Below are positions 46,744 to 56,404 of a stretch of DNA of 64,000 nt, in pieces. The position numbers and the translations under genes are program-made. This DNA is from Corynebacterium pollutisoli (GTDB lineage Bacteria; Actinomycetota; Actinomycetes; Mycobacteriales; Mycobacteriaceae): contig NZ_FXAR01000001.1 in assembly GCF_900177745.1 (NCBI RefSeq), positions 372,001 to 436,000 on the forward strand, given 5' to 3'. Within the stretch, counting starts at the first letter, position 1, and each line of letters starts with the position of its first letter. The notes under the pieces were generated by a model that did not search any database, had not been told where the DNA came from, and saw only the letters and a list, made by a program, of their open reading frames with translations.

Positions 46744-47712
46744 ATGCCGCTGACACCAGCTGATGTGCACAACGTCGCTTTCAGTAAGCCGCCGATCGGC
46801 AAGCGGGGTTACAACGAGGATGAGGTTGACCAGTTCCTCGACCTCGTCGAAGACACGCTCGCCCAGCTGCAGGACGACAACGACGACCTCCGTGCCCGCC
46901 TCGAGGAGGGTGGCGCCGCACCCGCCGGCGACCGCGGTGTCGATGAGGCGGCCCTCCGCAAGGAGATCGAGGAGAAGGTCCGCAAGGAGTACGAGTCCAA
47001 GCTGACCGAGGCCCGCAAGGCCACCGAGAAGGCCGAGTCCGAGGCGAAGACCGCCAAGTCTGACCTGCAGAAGGCCAAGTCCGACCTGGACGCCGCCAAG
47101 AAGCAGGCCGCCGCACAGCCGGCTCAGCAGCAGCAGAAGGCCGCCGCCGTGGCCGTCCCCCAGGACACCGCCCCGGCCACCGCCGACACCCACATGCAGG
47201 CCGCCAAGGTCCTGGGCCTGGCCCAGGAGATGGCCGACCGCCTCACCTCCGAGGCCCAGGCCGAGTCCAAGTCCATGCTGGACGAGGCCCGTGCCGCCGC
47301 CGAGGCCCAGCTGGCCGACGCGGACCAGAAGTCCCAGGCCCAGCTGGCCGACGCCAAGAAGCGCGCCGATCAGCAGGTCACCGAGGCCGACACCCGCGCC
47401 AAGTCGCTCGTCGCCGACGCCGAGAAGCGCGCCGAGGAGACCACCAACCAGGCGAACTCCCGCGCCGAGGCCCAGATCCGTCAGGCCGAGGAGAAGGCGA
47501 ATGCCCTGCAGGCTGACGCCGAGCGCAAGCACACCGAGATCATGGCCACCGTCAAGCAGCAGCAGACGGCCCTGGAGACCCGCATCGCGGAGCTGCGCAC
47601 CTTCGAGCGCGAGTACCGCACCCGCCTGAAGACCCTGCTGGAGTCCCAGCTGCAGGAGCTCGAGGCCCGCGGTTCCGCCGCCCCGAACGCCGACGCAGGC
47701 AAGCAGAACTAG
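46744..47712 (+). CDS. wag31: Polar growth protein DivIVA/Wag31
   Basis: A 322-residue coiled-coil protein that marks the cell poles and directs apical growth. The N-terminal DivIVA domain ([36 protein letters not shown]) binds curved membrane. A second coiled coil of Glu/Ala/Lys heptads runs over most of residues 75-300, interrupted by a short Ala/Gln-rich segment near 125-150. The protein is longer than Bacillus DivIVA but normal for corynebacteria. The ATG at 46744 has GAAGGGAA upstream. It ends the chromosomal wall cluster and is followed by a terminator. Confidence 0.95.
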   Translation: MPLTPADVHNVAFSKPPIGKRGYNEDEVDQFLDLVEDTLAQLQDDNDDLRARLEEGGAAPAGDRGVDEAALRKEIEEKVRKEYESKLTEARKATEKAESEAKTAKSDLQKAKSDLDAAKKQAAAQPAQQQQKAAAVAVPQDTAPATADTHMQAAKVLGLAQEMADRLTSEAQAESKSMLDEARAAAEAQLADADQKSQAQLADAKKRADQQVTEADTRAKSLVADAEKRAEETTNQANSRAEAQIRQAEEKANALQADAERKHTEIMATVKQQQTALETRIAELRTFEREYRTRLKTLLESQLQELEARGSAAPNADAGKQN

Positions 47713-47727
47713 CTCACGCGCACTGAA

Positions 47728-47756
47728 ACTCCCCGCTGCAGGCGGGGAGTTTTTTT
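47728..47756 (+). terminator. Intrinsic terminator after wag31
   Basis: A perfect 9-bp stem, ACTCCCCGC and GCGGGGAGT, is followed by a run of T residues. The next promoter -10 (TATAGT) begins only six bases after the T run. Confidence 0.92.
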
Positions 47757-47761
47757 GCGTG

Positions 47762-47966
47762 TATAGTGTCAACACGTAACGCGTTGATCCGGCCATCACC
47801 GGGGAGCATCCGGAAGAAAAGCACAGGCTGAGTAGAACCGGACGGGTGGGACCGTGACAGACCTTCACCACGAAACGAAGTGGGGCATCCCCGGGTGCCC
47901 AAGCAGGGTGGTACCGCGCAGCATCTGCGTCCCTGCACCGCACACCGACTCGTGAGTGAAGGAAGA
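47762..47966 (+). ncRNA. ileS T-box riboswitch with very short Stem I
   Basis: The ileS leader has the T-box sequence AGGGTGGTACCGCG at 47905-47918, which binds the tRNA acceptor end. Stem I is very short, with an ATC (Ile) specifier at 47795-47797 inside GGCCATCACCGG. A TATAGT -10 lies at 47762-47767. No terminator with a U run follows the T-box, and the downstream region runs into the ileS ribosome-binding site. This matches the translational, ultrashort-Stem-I ileS T-boxes described in actinobacteria: uncharged tRNA-Ile should free the ribosome-binding site. Confidence 0.9.
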
Positions 47967-47967
47967 T

Positions 47968-50900
47968 ATGTCCGAGCAGAAGAAGACCGCCGTCGGAGGC
48001 GTCTACCCCAAGGTGGACATGACCGGGGGTTCCTCCCGATTCCCCGACATGGAGGAGATCGTCCTCGACTACTGGAAGAAGGACGGCACGTTCCAGGCCT
48101 CGCTGGATCAGCGGGAGGGTTCCAAGGAGTACGTCTTCTACGACGGCCCGCCCTTCGCCAACGGTCTGCCGCACTACGGCCACCTGCTCACCGGTTACGT
48201 CAAGGACATCATCCCGCGTTTCCGCACCATGACCGGCCACCATGTGCCCCGCGTCTTCGGCTGGGACACCCACGGCCTGCCGGCCGAGCTGGAGGCGGAG
48301 AAGCAGCTCGGCATCACCGACAAGGGCCAGATCGAGGACATGGGTCTGGCGAAGTTCAACGAGTACTGCGCCGAGAGCGTGCTCCGCTACACCGAGGAGT
48401 GGAAGGAGTACGTCACCCGTCAGGCGCGCTGGGTGGACTTCGACAACGGCTACAAGACGATGGACCCGGGGTACATGGAGTCCGTCATCTGGGCGTTCAA
48501 GCAGCTCTACGACAAGGGCCTCATCTACCAGGGCTTCCGTGTCCTGCCGTACTCCTGGGCCGAGCACACCCCGCTGTCCAACCAGGAGACCCGCCTCGAC
48601 GACTCCTACAAGATGCGCCAGGACCCGGCGCTCACCGTCACCTTCCCGGTGACCGGTGCCGTCGCCGGCTCGGCCGCCGAGTCCACGCTCGCCGCCCAGC
48701 CCCTGCTTGCCGACGCCGCCGCCCTCGCCTGGACCACCACCCCCTGGACCCTGCCCTCCAACCTGGCTCTTGCCGTCCACCCGGACGTCGACTACGCCCT
48801 GGTGCGGGCCGCGGACGGCAACGTCTACCTCATGGCCGACCCGCTGGTGGGCACGCTGGCGAAGGAATTCGGTGAGCACGAGGTCGTCGAGAAGCTCACC
48901 GGTTCCTCCCTCGAGGGCCTGACCTACCAGCCGATGTTCGACTACTTCGCGGACGAGGAGAACGCCTTCCAGATCATCCTCGCGGACTACGTCACCGTCG
49001 AGGACGGCACCGGTATCGTCCACCAGGCCCCGGCCTTCGGTGAGGACGACATGGAGTCCTGCAGGAAGTACGGCATCGGCGTGGTCATCCCCGTCGACAT
49101 GGACGGCAAGTTCACCTCCCAGGTGCCCGAATACCAGGGGCAGCTCGTCTTCGACGCGAACAAGGACATCATCCGCGACCTCAAGGAGCGCGGCCGCGTC
49201 CTGCGCCACCAGACCATCGAGCACTCCTACCCGCACTCCTGGCGTTCCGGCGAGCCGCTCATCTACATGGCGCTGCCGTCCTGGTTCGTGCGCGTCACCG
49301 AGATCCGCGACCGCATGGTCGAGCTGAACCATGACGAGATCACCTGGCTGCCGGAGCACGTGCGTGACGGTCAGTTCGGCAAGTGGCTGGAGAACGCCCG
49401 CGACTGGAACATCTCCCGCTCCCGCTACTGGGGTTCCCCGATCCCGGTGTGGATCTCCGACAACGACGAGTACCCGCGTGTCGACGTCTACGGTTCCCTC
49501 GACGAGCTGGAGGCCGACTTCGGCGTCCGCCCGACGTCCCTGCACCGCCCGTACATCGACGAGCTGACCCGCCCCAACCCGGACGATCCGACGGGTCAGT
49601 CCACCATGCGCCGCGTCCCGGACGTCCTCGACGTGTGGTTTGACTCCGGCTCCATGCCGTTCGCCCAGTTCCACTACCCCTTCGAGAACAAGGAGTTCTT
49701 CGAGGACCACAACCCGGCGGACTTCATCGTCGAGTACATCGGCCAGACCCGCGGCTGGTTCTACCTGCTGCACGTCCTGTCGGTGGCACTGTTCGACCGC
49801 CCGGCGTTCAAGAAGGTCGTCGCCCACGGCATCGTCCTCGGCGACGACGGACAGAAGATGTCCAAGTCCAAGGGCAACTACCCGAACGTCAACGAGGTCT
49901 TCGACCGCGACGGTTCCGACGCCATGCGTTGGTTCCTCATGTCCTCGCCGATCCTGCGCGGCGGTAACCTCATCGTCACCGAGCAGGGCATCCGCGACGG
50001 CGTGCGCCAGGCGCTGCTGCCGATCTGGAACGCCTACTCCTTCCTGCAGCTGTACTCCTCGAAGCCGGCGCAGTGGTCCGTCGACTCCGAGGACGTGCTC
50101 GACCGCTACATCCTGGCCAAGCTGCACGACCTGGTGGGCACCGTCCGCGTCTCCCTGGACAACACCGACATCGCCGACGCCACCGACGCCGTCCGCCAGT
50201 TCGCCGACGCCCTGACCAACTGGTACGTGCGTCGCTCCCGCGACCGCTTCTGGGCGGGTGACGACGAGCACCCGGAGGCCTTCAACACCCTCTACACCGT
50301 GCTCGAGGTGCTCACCCGCGTCACCGCCCCGCTGCTGCCGATGACCTCCGAGGTCATCTGGCGGGGGCTGACCGGCGAGCGGTCCGTCCACCTGGCCGAC
50401 TTCCCGGAGGCCTCCGACATCCCGGCCGACGCCGATCTCGTCGCCGCCATGGACGCCACCCGCGGTGTCTGCTCGGCCGCCTCCTCGGTGCGTAAGGCTC
50501 ACAAGCTGCGCAACCGTCTGCCGCTGCCGTCGCTGACCGTCGCGCTGCCGGACTCCGGCCAGCTCGCGCCCTTCGCCGCCATCATCCGCGACGAGGTCAA
50601 CGTCAAGAACATCGAGCTGACCTCCGACGTCGACTCGGTGGGTACCTTCGAGGTCGTGGTCAACGCCCGCGCGGCCGGCCCGCGCCTGGGCAAGGACGTC
50701 CAGCGCGTCATCAAGGCCGTGAAGTCCGGCAACTACGAGCGGGTGGGCGACCAGGTCGTCGCCGACGGCATCGAGCTCAACGCCGACGAGTACACCGAGC
50801 GCCTTGTCGCCGCGAACCCGGAGTCCACCGCGCGTATCGATGGCCTCGACGGTCTCGTCGTCCTCGACATGGAGGTCACCGAGGAGCTGGAGGCCGAGGG

Positions 50901-51138
50901 CTGGGCCGCCGACGTCATCCGCGGCCTGCAGGACGCCCGCAAGGCCACCGGCCTGGAGGTCTCCGACCGCATCAACGTCCGCCTGTCCGTCCCGGAGGAC
51001 AAGCTCGAGTGGGCGCAGCGCCACCGCGAGCTCATCGCCGGTGAGGTCCTCGCCCTCGAGCTGGACGTCACCACCGAGGATCTCGACGACGCGCACGACG
51101 TGGTCAAGGGCGTGAAGGCGACCGTCGTCAAGCGATGA
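47968..51138 (+). CDS. ileS: Isoleucyl-tRNA synthetase, IleS2-like
   Basis: A 1056-residue class I synthetase. The HIGH motif is [15 protein letters not shown] near residue 65 and the KMSKS motif is [11 protein letters not shown] near residue 630. CP1 editing-domain blocks [15 protein letters not shown] and [15 protein letters not shown] are present. HYGH and the PPFANGLP context belong to the eukaryote-like IleS2 branch, which in several bacteria tolerates mupirocin; drug tolerance here is only an inference. ATG 47968 has AAGGA four bases upstream. It is regulated by the T-box leader. The stop overlaps the next start. Confidence 0.95.
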   Translation: MSEQKKTAVGGVYPKVDMTGGSSRFPDMEEIVLDYWKKDGTFQASLDQREGSKEYVFYDGPPFANGLPHYGHLLTGYVKDIIPRFRTMTGHHVPRVFGWDTHGLPAELEAEKQLGITDKGQIEDMGLAKFNEYCAESVLRYTEEWKEYVTRQARWVDFDNGYKTMDPGYMESVIWAFKQLYDKGLIYQGFRVLPYSWAEHTPLSNQETRLDDSYKMRQDPALTVTFPVTGAVAGSAAESTLAAQPLLADAAALAWTTTPWTLPSNLALAVHPDVDYALVRAADGNVYLMADPLVGTLAKEFGEHEVVEKLTGSSLEGLTYQPMFDYFADEENAFQIILADYVTVEDGTGIVHQAPAFGEDDMESCRKYGIGVVIPVDMDGKFTSQVPEYQGQLVFDANKDIIRDLKERGRVLRHQTIEHSYPHSWRSGEPLIYMALPSWFVRVTEIRDRMVELNHDEITWLPEHVRDGQFGKWLENARDWNISRSRYWGSPIPVWISDNDEYPRVDVYGSLDELEADFGVRPTSLHRPYIDELTRPNPDDPTGQSTMRRVPDVLDVWFDSGSMPFAQFHYPFENKEFFEDHNPADFIVEYIGQTRGWFYLLHVLSVALFDRPAFKKVVAHGIVLGDDGQKMSKSKGNYPNVNEVFDRDGSDAMRWFLMSSPILRGGNLIVTEQGIRDGVRQALLPIWNAYSFLQLYSSKPAQWSVDSEDVLDRYILAKLHDLVGTVRVSLDNTDIADATDAVRQFADALTNWYVRRSRDRFWAGDDEHPEAFNTLYTVLEVLTRVTAPLLPMTSEVIWRGLTGERSVHLADFPEASDIPADADLVAAMDATRGVCSAASSVRKAHKLRNRLPLPSLTVALPDSGQLAPFAAIIRDEVNVKNIELTSDVDSVGTFEVVVNARAAGPRLGKDVQRVIKAVKSGNYERVGDQVVADGIELNADEYTERLVAANPESTARIDGLDGLVVLDMEVTEELEAEGWAADVIRGLQDARKATGLEVSDRINVRLSVPEDKLEWAQRHRELIAGEVLALELDVTTEDLDDAHDVVKGVKATVVKR

Positions 51139-51944
51139 ACCTCCGTGCCCCGGCGGTGATGATCGCGTCAGGCGTCAGCCTGTACGCGGGAGCCGCCGTG
51201 GCGGTCGGACTTTTCGACGTCCTCCCGCCCGCCATCGTCGCCTGGTTCCGCATCTCGGCGGGGGCCGTCATCCTCCTGGTGCTGGTGCGCCCGCGCCTGC
51301 GGGATTTCTGCAGCGTCCCCGCGCTCATCTATGGGCTGGCGACCATGGGCATGAACATGGCCTTCTACGAGTCCATCGCCCGCCTGCCCCTGGGCACGGC
51401 CGTGGCGGTGGAGTTCCTCGGGCCGGTGCTCGTCGCCGCCCTGGGGTCCCGGTCGGCCCGCGACTGGGCCGCGCTGGCCCTGGCCACCGTCGGCGTGGTG
51501 GTCATCTCCGGGGCGGTGTGGTCCACCGCTGCCGTCGGCCTCGGCTTTGCCCTGCTGGCGGGCGGTCTGTGGGCGGTGTACATCCTCATCGGGACCCGCA
51601 TCGCGACGGACACCCCGCGCACCTCCATGACCACCGGTTTCACCATGGCGGCGGTGATCGCCCTGCCGTTCATGGTGTGGTGGTGGCCGGCGGGCGTCGA
51701 TAAGCCCGCGACGACCCTGCTGGGCCTCGCCCTCGGCCTCGGCGTGCTGTCGGCCGTCATCCCGTACACCCTCGACCAGGTGGTCATGCGGATGGCCGGG
51801 TCCGCCTACTTCGCGCTGCTCCAGGCACTGCTCCCCGTCGTCGCCGCCGTGCTCGGCGCCGTGGCGCTGGGGCAGTGGCTGTCGGTGGCCGAGGTGGTCG
51901 GCATCGTCCTCGTCGTCGCCGCCGTTGCTCTCCGACGCCCATGA
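51135..51944 (+). CDS. EamA/DMT-superfamily transporter (RhtA type)
   Basis: A 269-residue inner-membrane protein with ten hydrophobic helices in two EamA repeats. The helix [21 protein letters not shown] is typical of RhtA-like exporters of threonine and homoserine. The substrate is unproven. It starts with ATG at 51135, overlapping the ileS stop by four bases, and overlaps dinB likewise, so ileS-eamA-dinB may be one transcript. One copy of the enriched 11-mer lies near codon 188 as GTC GAT AAG. Confidence 0.88.
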   Translation: MNLRAPAVMIASGVSLYAGAAVAVGLFDVLPPAIVAWFRISAGAVILLVLVRPRLRDFCSVPALIYGLATMGMNMAFYESIARLPLGTAVAVEFLGPVLVAALGSRSARDWAALALATVGVVVISGAVWSTAAVGLGFALLAGGLWAVYILIGTRIATDTPRTSMTTGFTMAAVIALPFMVWWWPAGVDKPATTLLGLALGLGVLSAVIPYTLDQVVMRMAGSAYFALLQALLPVVAAVLGAVALGQWLSVAEVVGIVLVVAAVALRRP

Positions 51945-53326
51945 CACGCTGGGTACTCCACATCGACATGGACGCGTTCTACGCCTCCGTCGAACAGCTG
52001 ACCCGGCCGACTCTGCGGGGCCGCCCCGTGCTCGTGGCGGGCGTGTCCGGCAGGGGAGTGGTGGCCGGCGCCAGCTACGAGGCGCGCCGTTTCGGGGCCC
52101 GTTCCGCCATGCCCACCCACCAGGCCGCCCGCCTCGTCGGCTTCTCCGCCGTCCTCGTCTCCCCGCGCCGTCCCGTGTACGCCGCCGCCTCGCGCCGCGT
52201 GTTCCAGCTCATCTCCTCCCGCGTCGGGGTGGTCGAGCAGCTGTCCATCGACGAGGCCTTCATGGAACCCGCGGAACTCACCGGCGCCACCCCGGACGAG
52301 GTGAAGGAATGGTCGGATGACCTGCGCCGTCTCATCCGGGAGGAGACAGGCCTCCCGTCCTCCATCGGGGCCGGCACCGGCAAGCAGTACGCCAAGATCG
52401 GTTCGGGACGGGCGAAACCCGACGGCACCTTCGTCATCCCCGGCGACACCCAGCTGGAGATCCTCCACCCCATGCCCGTCAACGAACTGTGGGGTGTGGG
52501 GCCCGTGACGGAGGCCAAGCTCGCCCAGATCGGCGTAGTGACCATCGGTGACCTCGCGGCCCTGAGCGAGAAGGAGGTCGTCATCTCCCTCGGCGGCACC
52601 GTCGGCCCGATGCTGTGGGCCCTGGCCAACGGCATCGACGACCGCCCCGTGGAACCCCGCGCGGAGGCGAAGTCCATCTCCGCCGAGTACACCTACCCGC
52701 GCGACCTGACGACGCGGGCGGAGGTCGACGCCGCCGTCACCCGCGCCGCTGCAGCCGCCCACCGTCGCCTGCTTATCGACGGCCGCGGCTCCCGCACCGT
52801 CACCGTCAAACTCAAGATGGCGGACTTCCGGATCGAATCCCGCTCGGCGACGCTGTCGTACGCCACCGACAACCTCGAGACCCTGCAGGCCACCGCCTTC
52901 CGGCTGGTGCGCTACGCAGACGAGGTGGGGCCCATCCGGTTGGTCGGTGTGGGCTTTTCCGGACTCGAGGCCGCCCGGCAGGACGTCCTGTTCCCGGAGC
53001 TCGACCAACAGGTGGTGGTGGCCGCCACGGATGATGACTTCGAGACCGGGGTCAGCGACCATATCGCGGAACCCGTGGTGGAGGTGGAGCACGCCCCGGA
53101 GGGGTGGCGGGCCACCCAGGACGTGCACCACCCGGAGTACGGACACGGCTGGGTGCAGGGTGCCGGGCACGGCATCGTGTCGGTGCGGTTCGAGACCCGG
53201 GCCACCGGCCCGGGCATCACCCGCACCTTCGCCGAGGATGATCCCGACCTGGAGCCCGCCGACCCGCTCGCGAGCCTGGCCTGGGAGGACTGGCTGGCGG
53301 AGCAGGAAGCAGAGGACCAGGACTAG
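51941..53326 (+). CDS. dinB: DNA polymerase IV (Y family)
   Basis: A 461-residue translesion polymerase. The catalytic start is VLHIDMDAFYASVEQ at residues 4-18, the second carboxylate motif is SIDEAFMEP near residue 100, and the thumb helix-hairpin-helix reads LWGVGPVTEAKL near residue 180. It is about 100 residues longer than E. coli DinB; the extra C-terminal part (from DDFETGVSDHIAEPVVEV) is the extension seen in corynebacterial homologues. No clamp-binding motif is obvious by eye. The start overlaps the eamA stop and the end overlaps the convergent HNH gene by four bases. Confidence 0.93.
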   Translation: MTRWVLHIDMDAFYASVEQLTRPTLRGRPVLVAGVSGRGVVAGASYEARRFGARSAMPTHQAARLVGFSAVLVSPRRPVYAAASRRVFQLISSRVGVVEQLSIDEAFMEPAELTGATPDEVKEWSDDLRRLIREETGLPSSIGAGTGKQYAKIGSGRAKPDGTFVIPGDTQLEILHPMPVNELWGVGPVTEAKLAQIGVVTIGDLAALSEKEVVISLGGTVGPMLWALANGIDDRPVEPRAEAKSISAEYTYPRDLTTRAEVDAAVTRAAAAAHRRLLIDGRGSRTVTVKLKMADFRIESRSATLSYATDNLETLQATAFRLVRYADEVGPIRLVGVGFSGLEAARQDVLFPELDQQVVVAATDDDFETGVSDHIAEPVVEVEHAPEGWRATQDVHHPEYGHGWVQGAGHGIVSVRFETRATGPGITRTFAEDDPDLEPADPLASLAWEDWLAEQEAEDQD

Positions 53327-54723
53327 AAGGGCGGGGGATCCTCCTCCGGCGGGGCGCGGTGCCTGACGAGCACCGGCTCGTAGGGCTGCGGAGCCGGGCG
53401 GGGTTCCTGATCTGCCTGGTAGCGCTCGAACTCCTCGGCGGCGGCCTTCCGGGCGGCGTACTCGCGGGCGCGGGCGGCGCGCTGGGAGTAGGTCTGCACC
53501 CAGTTCTTTTTCCGCGGGGCGAGGGGACCGGCGGCGAGGTCGACGGCGTACGTGCCGTCGGAGAAGTGCCAGTAGACGTCACCGGTCACGGGGTCGAGCA
53601 GATACGTCGCCTGCACATCCGTCTTCCGGTTGTGGTGATGCCGGCACAGCATGACCATGTTGTCGGCGCGGGTGGGCCCGCCGTCCTCGTGGTTGATGCG
53701 GTGATCACCGTCGAGGTGGGTGGCCGGGGCATTGCACCCCGGCCAGCGGCACGTCCAGTCGCGGCCGATGACGCAGCAGCGGATGGGGTGGGTCATGTCG
53801 TGCTGCGGGGTCTCGGCGTCCCGGGCGGCATCCATGTCCAGGGTCTGGGTGACCATGTCCTGCAGGGTCTGGGCGGCCTCCTCGGTGAGGATGCCGGTGG
53901 TGGGGTGGAAGACGGGTGCGTCGTCCACGTCGGAGGCCCGGTAGAGGAGCGAGTTGACGGTGAGGGACACTGGATCCAGCAACTGATCGACCATGGCGTT
54001 CGCCTGGTTGGTCTTCCTCGTGCGGGCCGCCTGGGACAGCACGTCGGTGAGGAGCACTCCGGTGGCCTGATCGACGGCTAGGGAGAAGTTGAGACGGTCA
54101 TCGGGAAGCGGTTCGACGAACAGGCTGGACACCCGGCCTGCGTCATCCGCCGGGGGCAGGCTGCGCATGGTGGCGGCCGGATCCTCACAGGGGGTGGGGC
54201 CGTCCTCCGGCTCGGGGGTCGGCTTCCCCCAGGGGTCGGGGACCTGCGGCGCCGCCAGGTTCTTCACACTGGCGATCGTGTCGGCGATGGTGTTGTTGAT
54301 CGTCCGGGTGCCGGGCAGGAGCTGCTGCGGGCGGCTCGGCGTGAACAACGCCATGAGATCCTCGTCGAGGGAGCGCCACAGGAAGTCCTCCTCCTGCAGT
54401 TCAGTGGGAGCCTTGCCGATGGCCTTGGAGATGATCGACAGGTGGTAGAGGTCGAGGAGATAGGTCTCGGCGATGAGGGCCTTGAGGCGCGGCAACCTGT
54501 CCAGGGTGTCGAGCGCACCGAAGTTGCGGGTGAGGATGCCCTTGGACAGGCCGGTGTCGCGGTAGAGGAGCGTGCACAGCGTCGTCCAGTCCTCCTCCGA
54601 GTTGATGTCCGCGACCGGGCGGAGGGTGCGCCAGTAGTCGTACTCGGCGGCCGTACGGTCACGGCGGACCCTGGAGTACAGGCTGTCCGGATTGAGTACG
54701 GACCACGACGCCGGCTGAGAAAT
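53323..54723 (-). CDS. DUF222/13E12-type HNH endonuclease with unusual start
   Basis: A DUF222 protein with a C-terminal HNH nuclease domain: CRWPGCNAPATHLDGDH, then HEDGGPTRADNMVMLCRHHH, near residues 330-380. The first ordinary start codon in frame is a TTG at 54495 (390 residues). The frame stays open and protein-like for 76 more codons to an ATT at 54723, with AAGGGGG nine bases upstream and a TGA three codons beyond. I annotate the longer form. The alternative is a one-base deletion in the GGG run near 54725-54730: with one extra G, an ATG at 54749 would read MVIEGGEGDISQ into this frame. Function in vivo is unknown. Confidence 0.75.
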   Translation of the reverse strand: MSQPASWSVLNPDSLYSRVRRDRTAAEYDYWRTLRPVADINSEEDWTTLCTLLYRDTGLSKGILTRNFGALDTLDRLPRLKALIAETYLLDLYHLSIISKAIGKAPTELQEEDFLWRSLDEDLMALFTPSRPQQLLPGTRTINNTIADTIASVKNLAAPQVPDPWGKPTPEPEDGPTPCEDPAATMRSLPPADDAGRVSSLFVEPLPDDRLNFSLAVDQATGVLLTDVLSQAARTRKTNQANAMVDQLLDPVSLTVNSLLYRASDVDDAPVFHPTTGILTEEAAQTLQDMVTQTLDMDAARDAETPQHDMTHPIRCCVIGRDWTCRWPGCNAPATHLDGDHRINHEDGGPTRADNMVMLCRHHHNRKTDVQATYLLDPVTGDVYWHFSDGTYAVDLAAGPLAPRKKNWVQTYSQRAARAREYAARKAAAEEFERYQADQEPRPAPQPYEPVLVRHRAPPEEDPPPF

Positions 54724-54819
54724 GTCCCTTCACCCCCTTCGATCACCATTAGTTCGTGTGTTCGAAAACTAACCTAGAGCACGCCCCGGACATGGGGGTG
54801 ATCTGCGGGGGTGGTGCGG

Positions 54820-55737
54820 TTAAAGAAGCAGGTCAGAGGCGTCGTTGCCGGTGGCCAGCGCCACCACCAGCGCCATCCGGGCCTGTCCTGCGCGGAGATG
54901 CCCGGCGCTCAGTGCGCCCCGGGATCCGAGGGTCGCCCCGCCACCGGAACCGCCGTAGGCGAGGGTCACCTCGCCAGCCGGGACACGGGAGGTGATGACC
55001 ACCTGCACGCCCGCCTCAAGGGCATCTGAGACACCCGCACCCATGTCGGGGCCGATGTTGCCGGACCCGAGGGCCTCGACGACGATGCCGCGGGCGCCGG
55101 CGGTGACGGCGGCGTCGACAAGCGTCCGGTCCGCGCCGGGCCACGCGGCGAGCACCGGCACCCAGGTGCCGTCCAGCGGCGCGACCGGGATGCCGGCGGG
55201 GCGGCGGACCTCACGCGGCATGGTGGAGATGAAGGCGTCGAGCTCCGTCGTATGACGCTTGACCGCACCGCGCGCCGGGATGGTCCAGCCGCCGAAGGCG
55301 ATGAGCACACCCTGCCGGCGCGCGAGTGGATCGGCGGCGAGCCGGAGGGCGTCGATGAGGTTGCCGGGCCCGTCGGACTCGCGGTGGTCGAAGGCGCGCT
55401 GGGAGCCGGTGAGGACCACCGGGCGGTCGTCGGTGTGGAAGCAGTCGAGGGCGAAGGCGGTGTCCTCCATCGAGTCCGTGCCGTGGGTGACCACGACGGC
55501 GTCGATGTCGGGATCACCCAGTGCCTCGTGGACGGCGGCGATGAGTCCGTCCAGCTCGGCGAGGGTGATCGCCGAGGAGTCGAGGCGGGTCAACTCGGTG
55601 ACGGAGACGTCGACGGGGACGTGGTCGGAGACGGCGTCGAAAAGCTCCCGGCCGGTGATGGTGGGGCGCAGGGCGCCGGACTCGTCGGTGGTGCAGGCGA
55701 TGGTGCCGCCCGTGGTGAGCAACGCAATGCGGGTCAT
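54820..55737 (-). CDS. ansA: L-asparaginase
   Basis: A 305-residue bacterial-type asparaginase that hydrolyses asparagine to aspartate and ammonia. Catalytic motif 1 is LLTTGGTIACT at residues 6-16, and motif 2 is VVTHGTDSMEDTAFALD near residue 85, with the second Thr, Asp and, further on, Lys of the active site (PARGAVKRHTTE). There is no signal peptide, so it is cytoplasmic. The ATG at 55737 is divergent from the lipoprotein gene across a promoter with a perfect inverted repeat. Confidence 0.93.
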   Translation of the reverse strand: MTRIALLTTGGTIACTTDESGALRPTITGRELFDAVSDHVPVDVSVTELTRLDSSAITLAELDGLIAAVHEALGDPDIDAVVVTHGTDSMEDTAFALDCFHTDDRPVVLTGSQRAFDHRESDGPGNLIDALRLAADPLARRQGVLIAFGGWTIPARGAVKRHTTELDAFISTMPREVRRPAGIPVAPLDGTWVPVLAAWPGADRTLVDAAVTAGARGIVVEALGSGNIGPDMGAGVSDALEAGVQVVITSRVPAGEVTLAYGGSGGGATLGSRGALSAGHLRAGQARMALVVALATGNDASDLLL

Positions 55738-55758
55738 GCCCCCAGCCTGCCACAGGAA

Positions 55759-55779
55759 GTGTTGTCACATCCTCAACAC
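55759..55779. promoter_or_regulatory. Inverted repeat in the ansA-lipoprotein divergent promoter
   Basis: GTGTTG at 55759-55764 and CAACAC at 55774-55779 are perfect complements with a nine-base spacer. It precedes a TACCAT -10-like element at 55783-55788 for the plus strand. It looks like an operator; no regulator is assigned. Confidence 0.35.
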
Positions 55780-55828
55780 GTGTACCATCAACGCAGACGC
55801 GCCCCTATCTACAGGAGAGTTTTTTCCC

Positions 55829-56404
55829 GTGAAGCTGAGCAAGATGACCGCGATCACCGCCGCCCTCGGCGCGGCTCTGGCCCTCGCCGCCTGCGGCGAC
55901 GGTGACGGCAACGGTGAGACCACCACCGAGACCACCGCGGCGGAGACCACCGCCACCGAGACGACCGAGACCACCGCCGCCCCGGCGCTGCCGACCGCGG
56001 ACGAGCTCAACGGCATTCTCGCGAAGGCGACCGACCCGAACGTCCCGCTGGAGGAGAAGGTCAACACCGTCCAGGGCGGCGAGCAGGCTCCCGAGCTCTT
56101 CGAGGTCATGGCCGCCTCCCAGGCCGAGTCCGGCGCACAGTTCCAGGTGGTCAACCCGGTGCTGCCGGGCTACACCCCGGATTCAGTGCTGGCCTCCGTG
56201 AACTTCATCCTCCCGGAGTCCGAGGCCCAGCCGGCGGAGAACGTCGAGTTCATCTACGAGGACGAGACCTGGAAGCTGTCCCAGTCCTGGGCCTGCACCC
56301 TCATCACCAACACCGTCGCCCCGGAGCAGGTTCCGGAGATGTGCCTCGATTACAACCCGGCCCCGGCCGAGGAGGCCCCGGTGGAAGAGGCCCCGGTCCA
56401 GTAA
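55829..56404 (+). CDS. MTB12-like secreted lipoprotein
   Basis: A 191-residue lipoprotein. The signal ends in the lipobox ALAAC near residue 22. A Thr/Glu-rich, low-complexity segment (about residues 28-50) follows, then a compact domain starting LPTADELNGILAKATDPNV. Its layout, with a GG-containing loop and an end such as WKLSQSWACTLI, resembles the low-molecular-weight antigen MTB12 family. The tail repeats APAEEAPVEEAPV. The GTG at 55829 has AGGAG eleven bases upstream. The function is unknown. Its TAA is immediately followed by the stop of the convergent ABC-F gene, and no terminator is visible. Confidence 0.8.
   Translation: MKLSKMTAITAALGAALALAACGDGDGNGETTTETTAAETTATETTETTAAPALPTADELNGILAKATDPNVPLEEKVNTVQGGEQAPELFEVMAASQAESGAQFQVVNPVLPGYTPDSVLASVNFILPESEAQPAENVEFIYEDETWKLSQSWACTLITNTVAPEQVPEMCLDYNPAPAEEAPVEEAPVQ

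Noticed and set aside
46672..51096. A 1474-codon open frame on the minus strand opposite wag31 and ileS
   Set aside because: It is exactly antisense to two clearly real genes, has no family similarity and is rich in Gly, Val, Leu, Asp and Arg, as expected from reading GC-rich codons backwards.
51168..51947. A 259-codon minus-strand frame opposite the EamA transporter
   Set aside because: The plus-strand frame has ten clear membrane helices and is coupled to ileS and dinB. The reverse frame is a His/Gly/Asp/Arg-rich shadow.
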